NCBI GenBank assembly: GCA_963814095.1
Contig: CAWFBT010000001.1
Location: forward strand, 1-64,000
From: JACVRW01 sp963814095
Lineage (GTDB): Bacteria; Actinomycetota; Thermoleophilia; Solirubrobacterales; Thermoleophilaceae
Length of the DNA: 64,000 nt
Direction of reading: 5' to 3'
A program made the position numbers and the translations under genes. Below, in pieces: positions 52,876 to 62,231 of the stretch (positions within the stretch are counted from its first letter, which is position 1; every line of letters begins with the position of its first letter). The notes below the pieces were generated by a model. That model was not told the origin of the DNA, did not search any database, and worked only from the letters and a program-made list of their open reading frames with translations.

Positions 52876-54277
52876 GTGCGCGATTCCAACCGCCTCACCC
52901 GTCGTGCCCCGCGTGCCGCGATCGTGGGGGTGCTCGCCACGTTCGTCAGCTTCGCTCTGCTCCCGGGCGGAGTGGCAGCGGCCTCCATCACGCTCTTTGA
53001 GCCGCCCCTCTTCCACCTTGGGTCCGTCAACGGACAGAGCGGCGTCGGCGGCTTCCCCTGGAAGAGCGCTCCCGTTGGGGCGATCCCGGCGTGTGTCCCA
53101 ACCCCAACCAACGGACAGTACGACCAGGCGGTCGTCGCCAACACTGTCGCTCCTCCTGGCGAGCCTCCTGGGTTCGGCAGTCAATCGTTGCGTATGTCGA
53201 ACGCATGTGCGTCTGGTGAGTTCTTCTACCAGACGTATTCCCCAAAGGAGCCACAACAGGTCGGCGAGGCGCGGCTCAATAAGGTGTTCATCGCCGAGTT
53301 CGCGTTTATGTCCAAGACGCCCGCCCACCAGCCCGGACTGTTCTTGAGCGTCAGCCCGGACTCTGGCGAGGGCTCGCGCATGTCCTGGGTGGGCCTGCAA
53401 GACACCGCGGCCGGTATTCAGGTCAGCGTCAACGATGCCCCTGAGGTCGATGGCAAGTTCGTCGCGCACCCTGGCCCGCTGCTTGAGCCGCACGGGTCCG
53501 CACACGATCAGGTTCTGGATCAAGGTCAACCCGGGCCTGGACAACGACCTGGTGCGAATCTCTGTCGACGGTCGTGGACCTCGGTCAGTGCTTCACGACG
53601 TGGGAGAACTACTACCGCACCGCTCCGGAGCAGGCACCACCGCCGAACCTCAATACGCCCGCGACCATCAACAGCCTGCAGTTCCGCTCCAGCGTGCCGG
53701 GGCCCCCTGCCCTCGCCGGTGGTGGCTACCTGTTCGACAACGTGAGTATCACTCCGAGTAACGGCCCTGGTCCCAGGGGCTGCTCGGGTGGTGGAGAAGG
53801 CCCGCCGCCAGACATTGACATCGACAAGAAGACACAAACGCGGTCCGCGCTGCCGGGGCAACTCATCACGTACCGGATCACCGTGAGAAACCGCGGCGAC
53901 GCGCCGGTGCGCGGGCTGCGTGCGTGCGACCGGGCGCCACGCGCGCTGAGGTTCGTGCGGTCCACGGCGCGTCTGCAACGCGCTGCGGGCCGTCGGCTGT
54001 GCCTCACGACCGGTCTGCTGCGGCCCGGTCAGCGCAAGACGTTCCGCGCCACCTTCCGGCTGCGCCGAACGTCACGGCGGAGACCGTCACCAACGGCGCG
54101 AGCGTGGACATCCCCACCGCGTCCGCGCCGTCACCGGTCCCGCCCGAAGACGCCGTCATCCCCAAGCCGCGGCGACGCCGGGTCGACAGGGACGCCGCGA
54201 CGATCAGGGTGCGGACTGCACCCGCGAGCTTGCCCGGCGGCGGTGAATCCCCGCGCGCACGCAGCCTGCTGAGATGA
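52876..54277 (+). pseudogene. Secreted DUF11-repeat protein interrupted by three frameshifts
   Basis: Starts at GTG 52876 with a signal peptide (AAIVGVLATFVSFALLPGG). The N-terminal domain runs through MSWVGLQDTAAGIQVSVN. A first shift near 53485 restores RTGPHTIRFWIKVNPGLDND. A second near 53570 restores DLGQCFTTWENYYRTAPEQ and FDNVSITPS. A DUF11-type domain follows (LPGQLITYRITVRNRGDAPV, CDRAPRALRF). A third shift near 54060 restores PNVTAETVTNGASVDIPTA and the stop at 54277. The intact protein would be about 465 aa, surface-located. Confidence 0.7.
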
Positions 54278-54286
54278 GCCCGACGG

Positions 54287-54355
54287 CGGCGGGCGGCCTT
54301 TCGGTCGCCCGCCGACTGCGCCAGTCAGCCTGGGGTGGCCGCCTGGCGGCCACCC
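54287..54355 (+). terminator. Two consecutive hairpins, terminator region
   Basis: First hairpin: CGGCGGGCG (54287-54295) pairs with CGCCCGCCG (54306-54314), just after the DUF11 gene. Second: GGGTGGCCGCC (54333-54343) pairs with GGCGGCCACCC (54345-54355), nearly without a loop. Together they form a strong transcription stop. Confidence 0.7.
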
Positions 54356-54479
54356 GAGCCATGCGAGCGTTCGCTCGCTCGTGAAATGGACGATCAGCTG
54401 CAGCGCAGCGAGCAGCCGGGACCGAACCTCGCCGCGCTGCTGCATCGAGGCAGAAGCGAAGCGCCGGGCCGAGCGACCT

Positions 54480-54500
54480 GGCTATCGAGTTGGACGAAAG
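54480..54500 (+). repeat. 21-bp dispersed repeat, copy 1
   Basis: Exact 21-bp match (starts GGCTATCGAG, ends GGACGAAAG) with 59599-59619, 5.1 kb downstream in the same orientation. Both lie in intergenic DNA close to decayed genes. Confidence 0.8.
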
Positions 54501-54513
54501 GCGGCACTCCCCG

Positions 54514-54900
54514 TTACAGGAAGACAGTAGTCCGCCCGGGGTCGGACCCGGACTTGCCAGCGGAGAAGCGATAGTGGCTTAGCGCGTCAGGCGCCGACGC
54601 GGCGTGGCCGCTTGCCTGGTCATGGAGCTCGACGGTTCTGATCTGAGGGTGGAGATGTGCGCCAGTTTGGGGGGCGAGTGGGGCGCCGAACGTGCGCAGT
54701 ATGTGCTCCAGCGTCTTGGCGATCAGTTCGTGGGTCTGCTCGCGGGTGGCTTCGCCTTGTAGCCAGCGGCGGGTTGCGGAGCGGTTGAGCCCGGTCCAGC
54801 ACTCTGCGAAGCAGCACCTCCGCTGCTCGTCCATTCCGGGCGTCTGGCGCTCGATTTGCGAGACGCTCGCAATTACGCGAAGGGAGAAGCGCAGCGATCG
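54514..54900 (-). pseudogene. C-terminal remnant of a TetR-family regulator
   Basis: The frame from about 54900 reads RFSLRVIASVSQIERQTPG, then CFAECWTGLNRSATRRWLQG and THELIAKTLEHILRTFGAP, typical of the ligand domain of TetR proteins. The HTH (first 60 residues) is absent: the next sequence upstream belongs to the divergent monooxygenase gene. Truncated, probably not functional, although an ATG at 54834 exists. Confidence 0.5.
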
Positions 54901-54956
54901 GATGCCGGGGAGCGACGTTCACGGAAATGCATGATCGTCATGGCTACATTGGCGCG

Positions 54957-56012
54957 GTGAGGACTGACAGCTCCCCCAGCCCCGATGAGGTTGACGTCCT
55001 CGTAATCGGCGCCGGCCAGGCCGGTCTGGCGATGGGCTACCACCTCGCCGAACGCGGTCTGTCCTTCGTGGTTGCCGATGCGAATCCTGAGGTCGGCCAC
55101 GTCTGGCGCTCCCGGTGGGAGTCATTGCGTCTGTTCACGGCGGGGCAGTTCAACGACCTGCCCGGAATGTCCTTCCCGGCAGCCCGCGACAGCTACCCGG
55201 GTAAGGACGAGGTTGCCGAGTTCCTTCGGTCCTACGTGGCGAAGTTCGATCTCCCAGTCCGGCTGAACACAACGGTCACGCGCCTGACCCGAGACGACGA
55301 GGGCTATCTCGCCGAGACCACGAGCGGCCCGATCCGGGCGAAGCAGGTCGTCGTGGCTACTGGGCCATTTCAGGTTCCGTTCACCCCGCCCGTTTCCGAG
55401 CAGGTCGACCCCGAATTACCACAGCTCCACAGCTCCGCTTACCGCCGGCCCGAGGACCTCCCCGAGGGCCGGGTACTCGTCGTTGGCGGCGCGAACTCCG
55501 GTCAGCAGATCGCGCTGGAGCTATCGGAGTCTCGATCGGTTGAGATCTCGGTCGGGCAGAAGCTGCCGACGCTGCCCCAGAGGCCGCTCGGACGCGACAT
55601 CTGGTGGTGGCTGACGGCTACGAGGCTGGCGCGCGTTCCGGTGTCGTCCCGGCTCGGGCAACGACTGTCTCAGCGCGACGTGGTCATCGGCGGCGGGCTG
55701 AAGGAGCTGCGCAGGCACGGTGTCGAGATCCGGCCACGCGTCGTCGGCGCGAGTGGACGCACGCTGTCCTTCGACGATGATGCCTCGGCGCAATACGACG
55801 GGATCGTCTGGGCAACCGGCTTCAGGATCGATCACTCATGGATCGAGGTGTCTGGGCTCAAGGACGAGCGCGGCCAGGTCCAGCACGTGCGTGGCGTGAC
55901 CGAGTCGCCAGGGCTCTACATGCTCGGCATGACTTGGCAGCACACGCGAACTTCGGCACTGCTCGGCTGGGTCGGCGACGACGCCGACTTCTTGGCCGAG
56001 CGGATGACGTAG
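54957..56012 (+). CDS. FAD-dependent monooxygenase-like oxidoreductase (CzcO family)
   Basis: 351 residues. FAD motif VDVLVIGAGQAGLAMGYHL (about 12-30), then VWRSRWESLRLFTAGQFNDL, the NAD(P)H motif VLVVGGANSGQQIALEL, the ATG motif QVVVATGPFQ and the late WATGF. This is the group of flavin monooxygenase-like proteins (CzcO). Substrate unknown. The start is GTG 54957 or ATG 54927; neither has a clear ribosome site, so the transcript may be leaderless. It is divergent from a TetR remnant that may once have controlled it. Confidence 0.87.
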   Translation: MRTDSSPSPDEVDVLVIGAGQAGLAMGYHLAERGLSFVVADANPEVGHVWRSRWESLRLFTAGQFNDLPGMSFPAARDSYPGKDEVAEFLRSYVAKFDLPVRLNTTVTRLTRDDEGYLAETTSGPIRAKQVVVATGPFQVPFTPPVSEQVDPELPQLHSSAYRRPEDLPEGRVLVVGGANSGQQIALELSESRSVEISVGQKLPTLPQRPLGRDIWWWLTATRLARVPVSSRLGQRLSQRDVVIGGGLKELRRHGVEIRPRVVGASGRTLSFDDDASAQYDGIVWATGFRIDHSWIEVSGLKDERGQVQHVRGVTESPGLYMLGMTWQHTRTSALLGWVGDDADFLAERMT

Positions 56013-56313
56013 GCAATCTCACCCGAGCACGCTCGCTCGCTCCTCCTTCGCGCGCCGTGGACCAGCGCGCCGCATCGCCACGACCGCTGCTCCTCCGGAG
56101 CGAGCGCCACGCTAACCGCTCCCGCTTGCAGTCGGCGAGCGAGCTGAGCGTCAGCGCCACTCGTGGGGAGTCCCCCGTCGCGAGTGCGGGTCGCGCCTAT
56201 CGGCGACACTGAGATGCTGACCAGGGCTCTCGGGCCCCGGCGCCGGCTTGGTGACTCATCGGCGTGCTTGTCCCCGCCACCCGACCGCGACACCACCGAA
56301 CTGAGAGGCCCCC
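56013..56313. other. Spacer, no gene recognised
   Basis: About 300 bp. It contains a GCCTATCGGCG element (56195-56205), 109 bp before the HD-domain gene. Nothing else is assigned. Confidence 0.5.
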
Positions 56314-57087
56314 ATGAGCCAGCCACGACCCACCGATCCGATCGGATCCATTGGATGGACCGAACGCACCGGGGGAGTGCTGACCGCTCGGGAATGCCTG
56401 ACACTTGCCCGGCCCCTGCTGCGGGGGGAGCTCAGCATTCTTGCCGGCCGTCTCGCGATGGTGCTCCGAATGCACTCGGGACGCCGGAGTTCCATCGATC
56501 CGGCGAGCCTGGTGCCTCCCGACTCCCCTCTCGCAAGAGATGCCGATGTCGCCGCGCAAGATCTCTTGACACCGGCACTCCTCAACCATTCCAGTCGTGC
56601 CTACAGGTGGGGCGCGGCCATCGGCGCACTTCACGGGATCACGTTCGACCGTGAGCTCCTGTACCTGGCTGCAATGTTCCACGACACCGGGATCCCGAGC
56701 CCGGTGCCCGACGTCGACTTCACGGTTCGCAGCGCCGCGTTGGCACGCGAGTTCACAGACAGCCACCGCGTGCCTGCCGATATCCGGGAGCTGGTTGCTA
56801 ACGCGATCGCCATGCACTACACCCCCGGCGTTGGCCTCGAGTCCGGTGCCGAGGCCTACCTCCTAGCTGCCGGCGCAGCCGTCGATGTGTTCGGCCTACG
56901 CAGCAACGAGATACCCGATGCAGTCCGCCAGAGCGTCATCCAGGAGTACCCGCGGTTGGGCTTCAAGCGGGAGTTCGCCGGGCTTCTCCGAGCCGAGGCC
57001 AAGCAGGTCCCTCGTGGCCGCGCCTGGTACCTGCACCGCTTCGCCATCAGCGACCTAAGCATTCGGCTCGCGCCCTTCCGTGGTTGA
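56314..57087 (+). CDS. HD-domain phosphohydrolase-like protein
   Basis: 257 residues from ATG 56314. The metal site is spread over LLNHSSRAYRWG (first His) and LAAMFHDTGIP (His-Asp), then a helix with FTDSHRVPADIRELVANAIAMHY (further His). The order fits HD-domain hydrolases close to the cyanamide-hydratase-like group. The N-terminal 60 residues are a family extension. The substrate could be a nucleotide or a nitrile-like compound; not determinable. Confidence 0.82.
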   Translation: MSQPRPTDPIGSIGWTERTGGVLTARECLTLARPLLRGELSILAGRLAMVLRMHSGRRSSIDPASLVPPDSPLARDADVAAQDLLTPALLNHSSRAYRWGAAIGALHGITFDRELLYLAAMFHDTGIPSPVPDVDFTVRSAALAREFTDSHRVPADIRELVANAIAMHYTPGVGLESGAEAYLLAAGAAVDVFGLRSNEIPDAVRQSVIQEYPRLGFKREFAGLLRAEAKQVPRGRAWYLHRFAISDLSIRLAPFRG

Positions 57088-57533
57088 TGTGACGGCAACC
57101 CGCAAGGGGTGCGGGCCCGCAGGTCCGAAGTCTGTCGTGAACTGAAGACCCCTGGCTTGCTGGCGATCACGCGGCGGTCGCGAGCCGGCCACTGCTCCTT
57201 TCGCCTGGATGAGGTCGTCTGCGCTGACGCCTAGGAGACACCTGCTGCGGACGAGTAGCGGAAGTGCTGCTCTACATGGGAAGGAGCAGCCTTGGTCGGT
57301 GCGGACGGCGGTTGCTCCTGCAGGCGGTTGCGAAAGCGGATAGGCCTGCGTGGGAATGCGGCGCGGCTGGGGTCGGCGCGCCCATGCTGTGCCTGATGCG
57401 CGACGCTGGGGCAGGACGGGCTGACGAGCGCGACTGCTTCGTCGTCCGTCTGGGGTGTGTGTCGCGGGATCAGTAGACGAGCCCAATCCTGCCGAAGCGA
57501 GAGCTCGGGGCCAGCACCACCGTGCTGTGCATT
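57088..57533. other. Spacer, no gene recognised
   Basis: About 445 bp. It contains a reverse-orientation GCAGCACT element (57263-57270) and GCGAAAGC-like sequence. No coding frame on either strand looks real. Confidence 0.5.
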
Positions 57534-58367
57534 TCAGGGCGTCGAACCCAGGAACGCCGCCGCCTTGTCGATCACGTCGGGACGGTCAAGCCACATCCAA
57601 TGGCCGGCGCGCTCGATCATCTCTAGCCGGGCGTTGGCGCCGATGGCATCCGCATAGCGCTGACCCCATTCGGGACCCACGTACGGGTCATTGGTAGGCC
57701 AGAGAATCAGCGTCGGGCAACTCAGCTCACCGAGTTGCCCGCCGGCGCGAGCGAGGACCTCCGGCGGGGCGGAGCGGTATAGCCGAAGGATCGCCCGGCG
57801 GGTGTCGCGGTCGAAGTCGGGCCAGAAGCGGTCGATGAGCGAGTCGGGCAATGGCCCCTTGGTCACATTCGATTGGCGCGAGATTTGCTTGAACGCCCAC
57901 TTGCTCGACGTGGCCATGAACAGCTCGCCCACGACCGGCGTGCGCCAGATCCGCGCGATCCAATGCCAGCGGTAGCCGGGCAGAAACGTAACGCAGGTAT
58001 GCAGGACGAGCCGCTCGATCCGCTCCGGAAACCGCTGCGCGAGGGCGAGGCCCAACCCGCCCCAGTCGTGAACAACGAGTGAGAAACGATCGAGGCCCGC
58101 CGCGCCAGTGAACGACTCGAGCCAGTCGGTGTACCCGTCGATCGAGTAGTCGAAGTTGGCGGGCTTGGCCGAGCTCCCAAATCCGGGGAGATCGGGAGCG
58201 ACGCCACCGATCCGCTCCAGATAGGGAATCCAATCCCAGGATGCCGTCGGCACGCCATGAACGTAGAGGATCGGCGGGCGGCCCTCGGCCGGCGCTTCGC
58301 GCCAATGCGCGCCGACGCCGGCCACGTCGCCGCTGCGCTCGACCACTTCCAGCATGTCAGCTCTCAC
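57534..58367 (-). CDS. Haloalkane dehalogenase-like alpha/beta hydrolase
   Basis: 277 residues. Oxyanion motif LYVHGVPTASWDW (HG-P-T-S-W is typical of dehalogenases), and nucleophile elbow VVHDWGGLG with Asp instead of Ser, as in haloalkane dehalogenases and epoxide hydrolases. Acid region LWPTNDPYVG, base RAGHWMWLDRPD. It probably hydrolyses carbon-halogen or epoxide bonds; the second halide-binding residue cannot be judged here. GTG 58367 or ATG 58355 may start it. Confidence 0.86.
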   Translation of the reverse strand: MRADMLEVVERSGDVAGVGAHWREAPAEGRPPILYVHGVPTASWDWIPYLERIGGVAPDLPGFGSSAKPANFDYSIDGYTDWLESFTGAAGLDRFSLVVHDWGGLGLALAQRFPERIERLVLHTCVTFLPGYRWHWIARIWRTPVVGELFMATSSKWAFKQISRQSNVTKGPLPDSLIDRFWPDFDRDTRRAILRLYRSAPPEVLARAGGQLGELSCPTLILWPTNDPYVGPEWGQRYADAIGANARLEMIERAGHWMWLDRPDVIDKAAAFLGSTP

Positions 58368-58657
58368 TCGCGAGGATCAACGCCAGGAATCTACAGCCCA
58401 ACACCGCGAGCAGGAGCGCGAGACCCCGCCCTGGGGCGGGGTCTACGACAAGCACCTGCTTTCGCTGCGCAAGCAGGTCCGTGGCCCTTCACCGGGCTCA
58501 TGCCCGGAATGGACGTGGCGAAACCGGAGGCCGTCAACGCCGCGGCTCCTGCAATGCGCGACAGGCAGCGGGGCGGCACCTCGTCCCTCTCGCGGCGCTT
58601 GCTGTGACCTCGTGGCATTGGACCGTTTCGTCTCGTACCGAACACAGGGGGCTCGTC

Positions 58658-59316
58658 ATGAGGTTCCACCGCTCCGTTGCTCTGCTGGCGTCGCTCGCGG
58701 CGCTGTCCGTCATCACGCCGGCCGCGCAGGCCGACCCGCCCGCCGGTGCGGGCGCCGGCAAGGTCGCGCCGTTTGCCTCCGGCGGCGGGGTGAGCGCCGA
58801 GGAGGTCCTGATCGCCGGATTCACGCCCTTTACACCGGCGAGCCGGTCCCGGCGTGCGGGCTGCTCGGAGAAGGCAAGGTCCTGGTTGCCCAGCCCGAAA
58901 GCACCTGCACGGTCAAGCCCGGCACGAAGGTGCTCGTCCCGTTGCCCGGCGCCTCGTGCTCGGACGCGGAGCCGCCGCCGTACTTCGCAGAGACGGCGGC
59001 CGAGCAGCGCGCGTGCGCCCTGGCGAACGTCCGCCAAGACGTCCTCCAGGTCACGGTCAGCGTCGACGGCGGCCCGCCGCAGAACGTCCTCAGCGACCGT
59101 TTCCTGACCATCACCGATCAGTTCGGTGTCGTGTCGCAGCCCGGCAACCCGTTCGGGGCCACGCCGGGACCGACGACCGTCGTCGCCGTCGGCTACCTCG
59201 GCGTGCTGCGCGGCCTGCCGCCCGGCCGCCACACGTTCGTCGTCTCCGGGGTCGCGTTCGGTGGGTCGTTCACCGGCAGTTGGACGGTCAACGTCGTACC
59301 AGGAGCCGATCGCTGA
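58658..59316 (+). pseudogene. Small secreted protein with a one-base frameshift
   Basis: From ATG 58658: signal peptide RFHRSVALLASLAALSVITP, then a Gly/Ala-rich start (GGGVSAEEVLIAG). After about 58828 the sensible frame shifts by one base: YTGEPVPACGLLGEGKVLVA, VKPGTKVLVPLPGASC, VRQDVLQVTVSVDGG, GRHTFVVSGVAFGGSF, ending TWNVVPGAD-like at 59316. Intact it would be about 218 aa, beta-rich, probably extracellular. Followed by a terminator. Confidence 0.62.
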
Positions 59317-59331
59317 CAGGACCCCTGCGGC

Positions 59332-59354
59332 AGGGGGACCCGCATCGTCCCCCT
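59332..59354 (+). terminator. Hairpin terminator
   Basis: AGGGGGAC (59332-59339) pairs with GTCCCCCT (59347-59354) across a 7-nt loop, 15 bp after the stop of the secreted protein. The stem resembles the terminator at 23470-23497. Confidence 0.7.
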
Positions 59355-59846
59355 CCCAGCCACAGTGATTCGGCGCGCGCTCGCGACCCGTTTCGCTTCT
59401 CGAGAGGCGGCGGGGTCGCGGTCGCCCAGGACGGTCAAGCGGATCGCACCGTACGTGCCCGCTGCTGCGCTTTGACCGCCTGACTGCCGGCCCGCGAGAC
59501 CACGCCCGACGCGGAGCGGTAGCCCTGGCGAGGGCCGAATGCTGCGCAACCGCGCTACCGCTCAGAGGCAGGTGCGAGAGCGCCCGGCCTACGGACCCGG
59601 CTATCGAGTTGGACGAAAGCCGCTAGTCCGCGATCCGCTGCCGCTTTGCATGGGAAGCAGCACTCGGCTCAGCGCGACCTCAACTTGTGCAAACAGGCGA
59701 AAGCGGAAGTCCACCCGGCGGCGCGTCGGCAACGACCCCGCGCGGAGCGTCAGTCAGGTGCTGCGATGAGATGGCTTTCCGGGCGGGTCATACTGCGGAC
59801 GCCTATCGGCGACTCGCGCGGGTCGGCAAACCGAGAGGGAGGGACG
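59355..59846. other. Repeat-containing spacer
   Basis: About 490 bp without a gene. It holds the second 21-bp repeat (59599-59619), a GCAGCACT element (59657-59664), an AGGCGAAAGCGGAA element (about 59696) and a GCCTATCGGCG element (59801-59811). Confidence 0.6.
59599..59619 (+). repeat. 21-bp dispersed repeat, copy 2
   Basis: Exact match to 54480-54500 in the same orientation. The sequence after it (CCGCTAGTCC versus GCGGCACTCC) remains partly similar. Confidence 0.8.
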
Positions 59847-60173
59847 ATGCCGCTCTATCTAACGAGGTTCAGCTACACGCCGGAGACGTGGGCCAGGCTG
59901 ATCGGCAACCCAGAGGACCGCGGGAAGGCCGCTCAGTCGTACATCGAGTCGGTCGGTGGGAAGCTCCACGGGTTCTGGTACGCCTTCGGCGAACACGACG
60001 CCTACACCCTTTGGGAGGCTCCCGACAACGCGTCCATGGCTGCGGTTGCGCTGGCGATTACTGCCGGCGGTGCGCTCAGCTCGCTCGAAACGACAGCGCT
60101 CCTGACCGTCGACGAGACGATGGATGCCCTGCGCAAGGCCCAGCAAGTCGGGTACCGAGCGCCCGGCGCGTAG
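59847..60173 (+). CDS. GYD-domain protein
   Basis: 108 residues from ATG 59847 (GAGGGAGGGACG site). It reads MPLYLTRFSYTPETWARLIG, SYIESVGGKLHGFWYAFGEHD, AYTLWEAPDN and MAAVALAITAGGALSSLET, the GYD pattern in which a ferredoxin-like fold senses or binds a small ligand. Function unknown; a related GYD protein is at 61938-62231. Confidence 0.85.
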   Translation: MPLYLTRFSYTPETWARLIGNPEDRGKAAQSYIESVGGKLHGFWYAFGEHDAYTLWEAPDNASMAAVALAITAGGALSSLETTALLTVDETMDALRKAQQVGYRAPGA

Positions 60174-60712
60174 CGCTCGCGCGCGTCGGTCGGTGTGACG
60201 CCCGTCTGCACGTCGCCGGACGAGAGAGCAGCACTGTTTGCAACGAGGCGGATCGCCCCGGACGGCGCTACTACATCCAGGCAGAAGCAGCACTCGCCAT
60301 CAGCCACGCCGCCGGGCGCTCGTCCTAGCGAGAGTCTCGAGAGGGTAAGGCCAAAGGCCTGCTGAAGAGCGAAAGCAGCAGCGCGGCAGCGGTCCGCGTC
60401 GCGCCGCTCCTTCCACGCGAAAGCGCAAGCGAGTCGAGCGCCATCGGCGGGTGCACGCTTCGTCCGCCGCGACCTCCGGGGAGTCGCAGGTGACGCCCTC
60501 GTTCTTGCCACCGCGCGAGGGGTGTGCCGTTAGGGATCGGCTGTCGGGGATGCTGCCATCTCGTCGTCGCCGGTAGTGCAGAGCGACCGATGAGATTCGG
60601 CCAGCGCGGCAGTCAAACAGGCATCAGGCAAGGGGAGGCCCACAAGACCTAAGTGATCTGGGGGGCCGCTGAAAGCCTGGCCCGTACCACCCGACAGAAG
60701 GAGCGACGAGTG
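60174..60712. other. Repeat-containing spacer
   Basis: About 540 bp without a recognisable gene. GCAGCACT elements occur at 60228-60235 and 60287-60294, and GCGAAAGC-type elements near 60367 and 60420. Confidence 0.55.
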
Positions 60713-61078
60713 ATGCAGTTCTTCTTGACCGTGCCCCACGACGCGGCCGAGGAGCCGACTATGGCGTCGATGGACCCGGCCGAACTGGAGGCCGCGCTGG
60801 CCGCCGTGGAGGAGTTCAACACGGACCTACGCGAGTCCGGGGCGTTTCGCTTCGCCGGGGGGCTGCACCCGCCGTCGTCGGCCAAGACCGTCGACGCCAG
60901 CAGCGACGAGCCGGTGGTGGTCGACGGACCGTTCGTTGAGGCGCCGGAGTACGTCGGCGGCTTCTGGGTGATCGAGGCCGCAGACCAAGATGCCGCGGTC
61001 CGGTGGGCGACGCAGGCGTCAAAGGCACTGGGTGGCCGCATCGAGGTGCGCGCCTTTCAGGAGCCGCCGGACGCCTGA
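60713..61078 (+). CDS. YCII/DGPF-domain protein
   Basis: 121 residues. MQFFLTVPHDAAEEPTMASM is followed by LAAVEEFNTDLRESGAFRFA, GLHPPSSAKTVDA, VVVDGPFVEAPEYVGGFWVI (the DGPF motif with EyvGGfwv) and A-rich helix ATQASKALGGRIEVRAF. These proteins have a ferredoxin-like fold and often accompany ECF sigma factors; none is adjacent. ATG 60713 or the GTG three bases before it may be used (AGAAGGAGCGACGA). Confidence 0.88.
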   Translation: MQFFLTVPHDAAEEPTMASMDPAELEAALAAVEEFNTDLRESGAFRFAGGLHPPSSAKTVDASSDEPVVVDGPFVEAPEYVGGFWVIEAADQDAAVRWATQASKALGGRIEVRAFQEPPDA

Positions 61079-61233
61079 TCGAACGCAGATTGCCGACAGC
61101 CCTGTCCGGCGCTGCGTTCGGAGGGCGCCCGGCTCGCGCGGTCTGGCCCAGCTCGTCTACTCCAGATCCTCCTGGCGGACGGTGAGGCGAGCCCGGAACT
61201 ACTGTGCCTCGTGCGCGAGGTAGGGTCCGGAAC

Positions 61234-61686
61234 ATGGCTCCGCCACCCGTCCCGCCCGCGGGTTCTTTGCGGCTGCGCGCCCTCAATCTTTTCACCCGGC
61301 TCAACGTCATCGCCTACCGGGCCTCACGCGGGCGCCTTGGTGGCAGGATGCAGAAAGCGCCCGTGTGCATCCTCCACACGGTCGGGCGCAAGTCGGGCAA
61401 GCGGCGCGAGACCCCGCTGCTCTACCTGGCCGACGGCGACAAGGTCGTGCTGGTCGCCTCGGCCGGGGGTCGGGAGACGTCGCCGGCCTGGTACCACAAC
61501 CTGCGCGCGATGGGCGCCGCCGAGGTCGAGATCCTCGGCCGCCGCACAAAGATGACGGCGCGGCTGGCCTCCGCCGAGGAGCGCGCGGGCTACTGGCCGA
61601 AGGTCAATCAGATCTACTCGGACTACGACGCTTACCAAGCGCGCACCGGGCGGGAGATCCCCGTCGTCGTCATGTCTCCGGCCTGA
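61234..61686 (+). CDS. F420-dependent (Ddn/DUF385) nitroreductase-family protein
   Basis: 150 residues: LNVIAYRASRGRLGGRMQKA, PVCILHTVGRKSGKRRETPL, VLVASAGGRETSPAWYHNL and VEILGRRTKMTARLAS. The TxGRKSGxxRxTPL, GxxxxPAWYxNL order is that of deazaflavin (F420)-dependent nitroreductases/Ddn-type oxidoreductases. It probably uses F420H2 to reduce quinones or nitro compounds, or binds F420 at the membrane. Substrate unknown. Confidence 0.92.
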   Translation: MAPPPVPPAGSLRLRALNLFTRLNVIAYRASRGRLGGRMQKAPVCILHTVGRKSGKRRETPLLYLADGDKVVLVASAGGRETSPAWYHNLRAMGAAEVEILGRRTKMTARLASAEERAGYWPKVNQIYSDYDAYQARTGREIPVVVMSPA

Positions 61687-61937
61687 GCGGCCAATGCAAT
61701 GCGCGGTGGTGGGCGCCCTGGGCATCGACCTACTCGTCGACAGGCCGAGCGTCTCCCAAGTGCGGCCTTGCGCGAACAGCAGCAATGACGCGCCGCCATG
61801 CCTGGCACTTGTAGCCGAGAGGTGTCTGGGGTAAGACATAAAGGGGAGGGACCCCCGAGTGTCCAGGTCGGTCGCGGCGGTCGCGACGGGGCATGACCCG
61901 GCAGTACGATCGCGACCACGTGAAAAGGGGAGAAGCG

Positions 61938-62231
61938 ATGCTCAGATACATCGTGCTCGTTGACTGGACTGAGCAGGGTGTGCAGGCGGTCGACCAGACC
62001 GTCGATCGTCTGGAGAAAGGGAGCGCACTCGGAGAGAGTTTCGGCTGCAAGCTCGAACACGCCTGGTGGACCCAGGGGAGTCACGACATGGTGATCGTCA
62101 TCGTCGCGCCAGACGAACAGGCGATGGCTGCGTACGCCCTAGCCGTGACGCGGCTTGGCAATCTCCGCATGACGACGTTGCGCGCCTGGAACGCCGACGA
62201 GATGCGCGAGATCGTCGGCCGGCTGCCGTAG
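61938..62231 (+). CDS. GYD-domain protein (second)
   Basis: 97 residues from ATG 61938 (AAAGGGGAGAAGC site): LRYIVLVDWTEQGVQAVDQT, SALGESFGCKLEHAWWTQGS, HDMVIVIVAPDEQAMAAYAL, LGNLRMTTLRAW. This matches the standard GYD domain more closely than the protein at 59847. Function unknown. Confidence 0.87.
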   Translation: MLRYIVLVDWTEQGVQAVDQTVDRLEKGSALGESFGCKLEHAWWTQGSHDMVIVIVAPDEQAMAAYALAVTRLGNLRMTTLRAWNADEMREIVGRLP

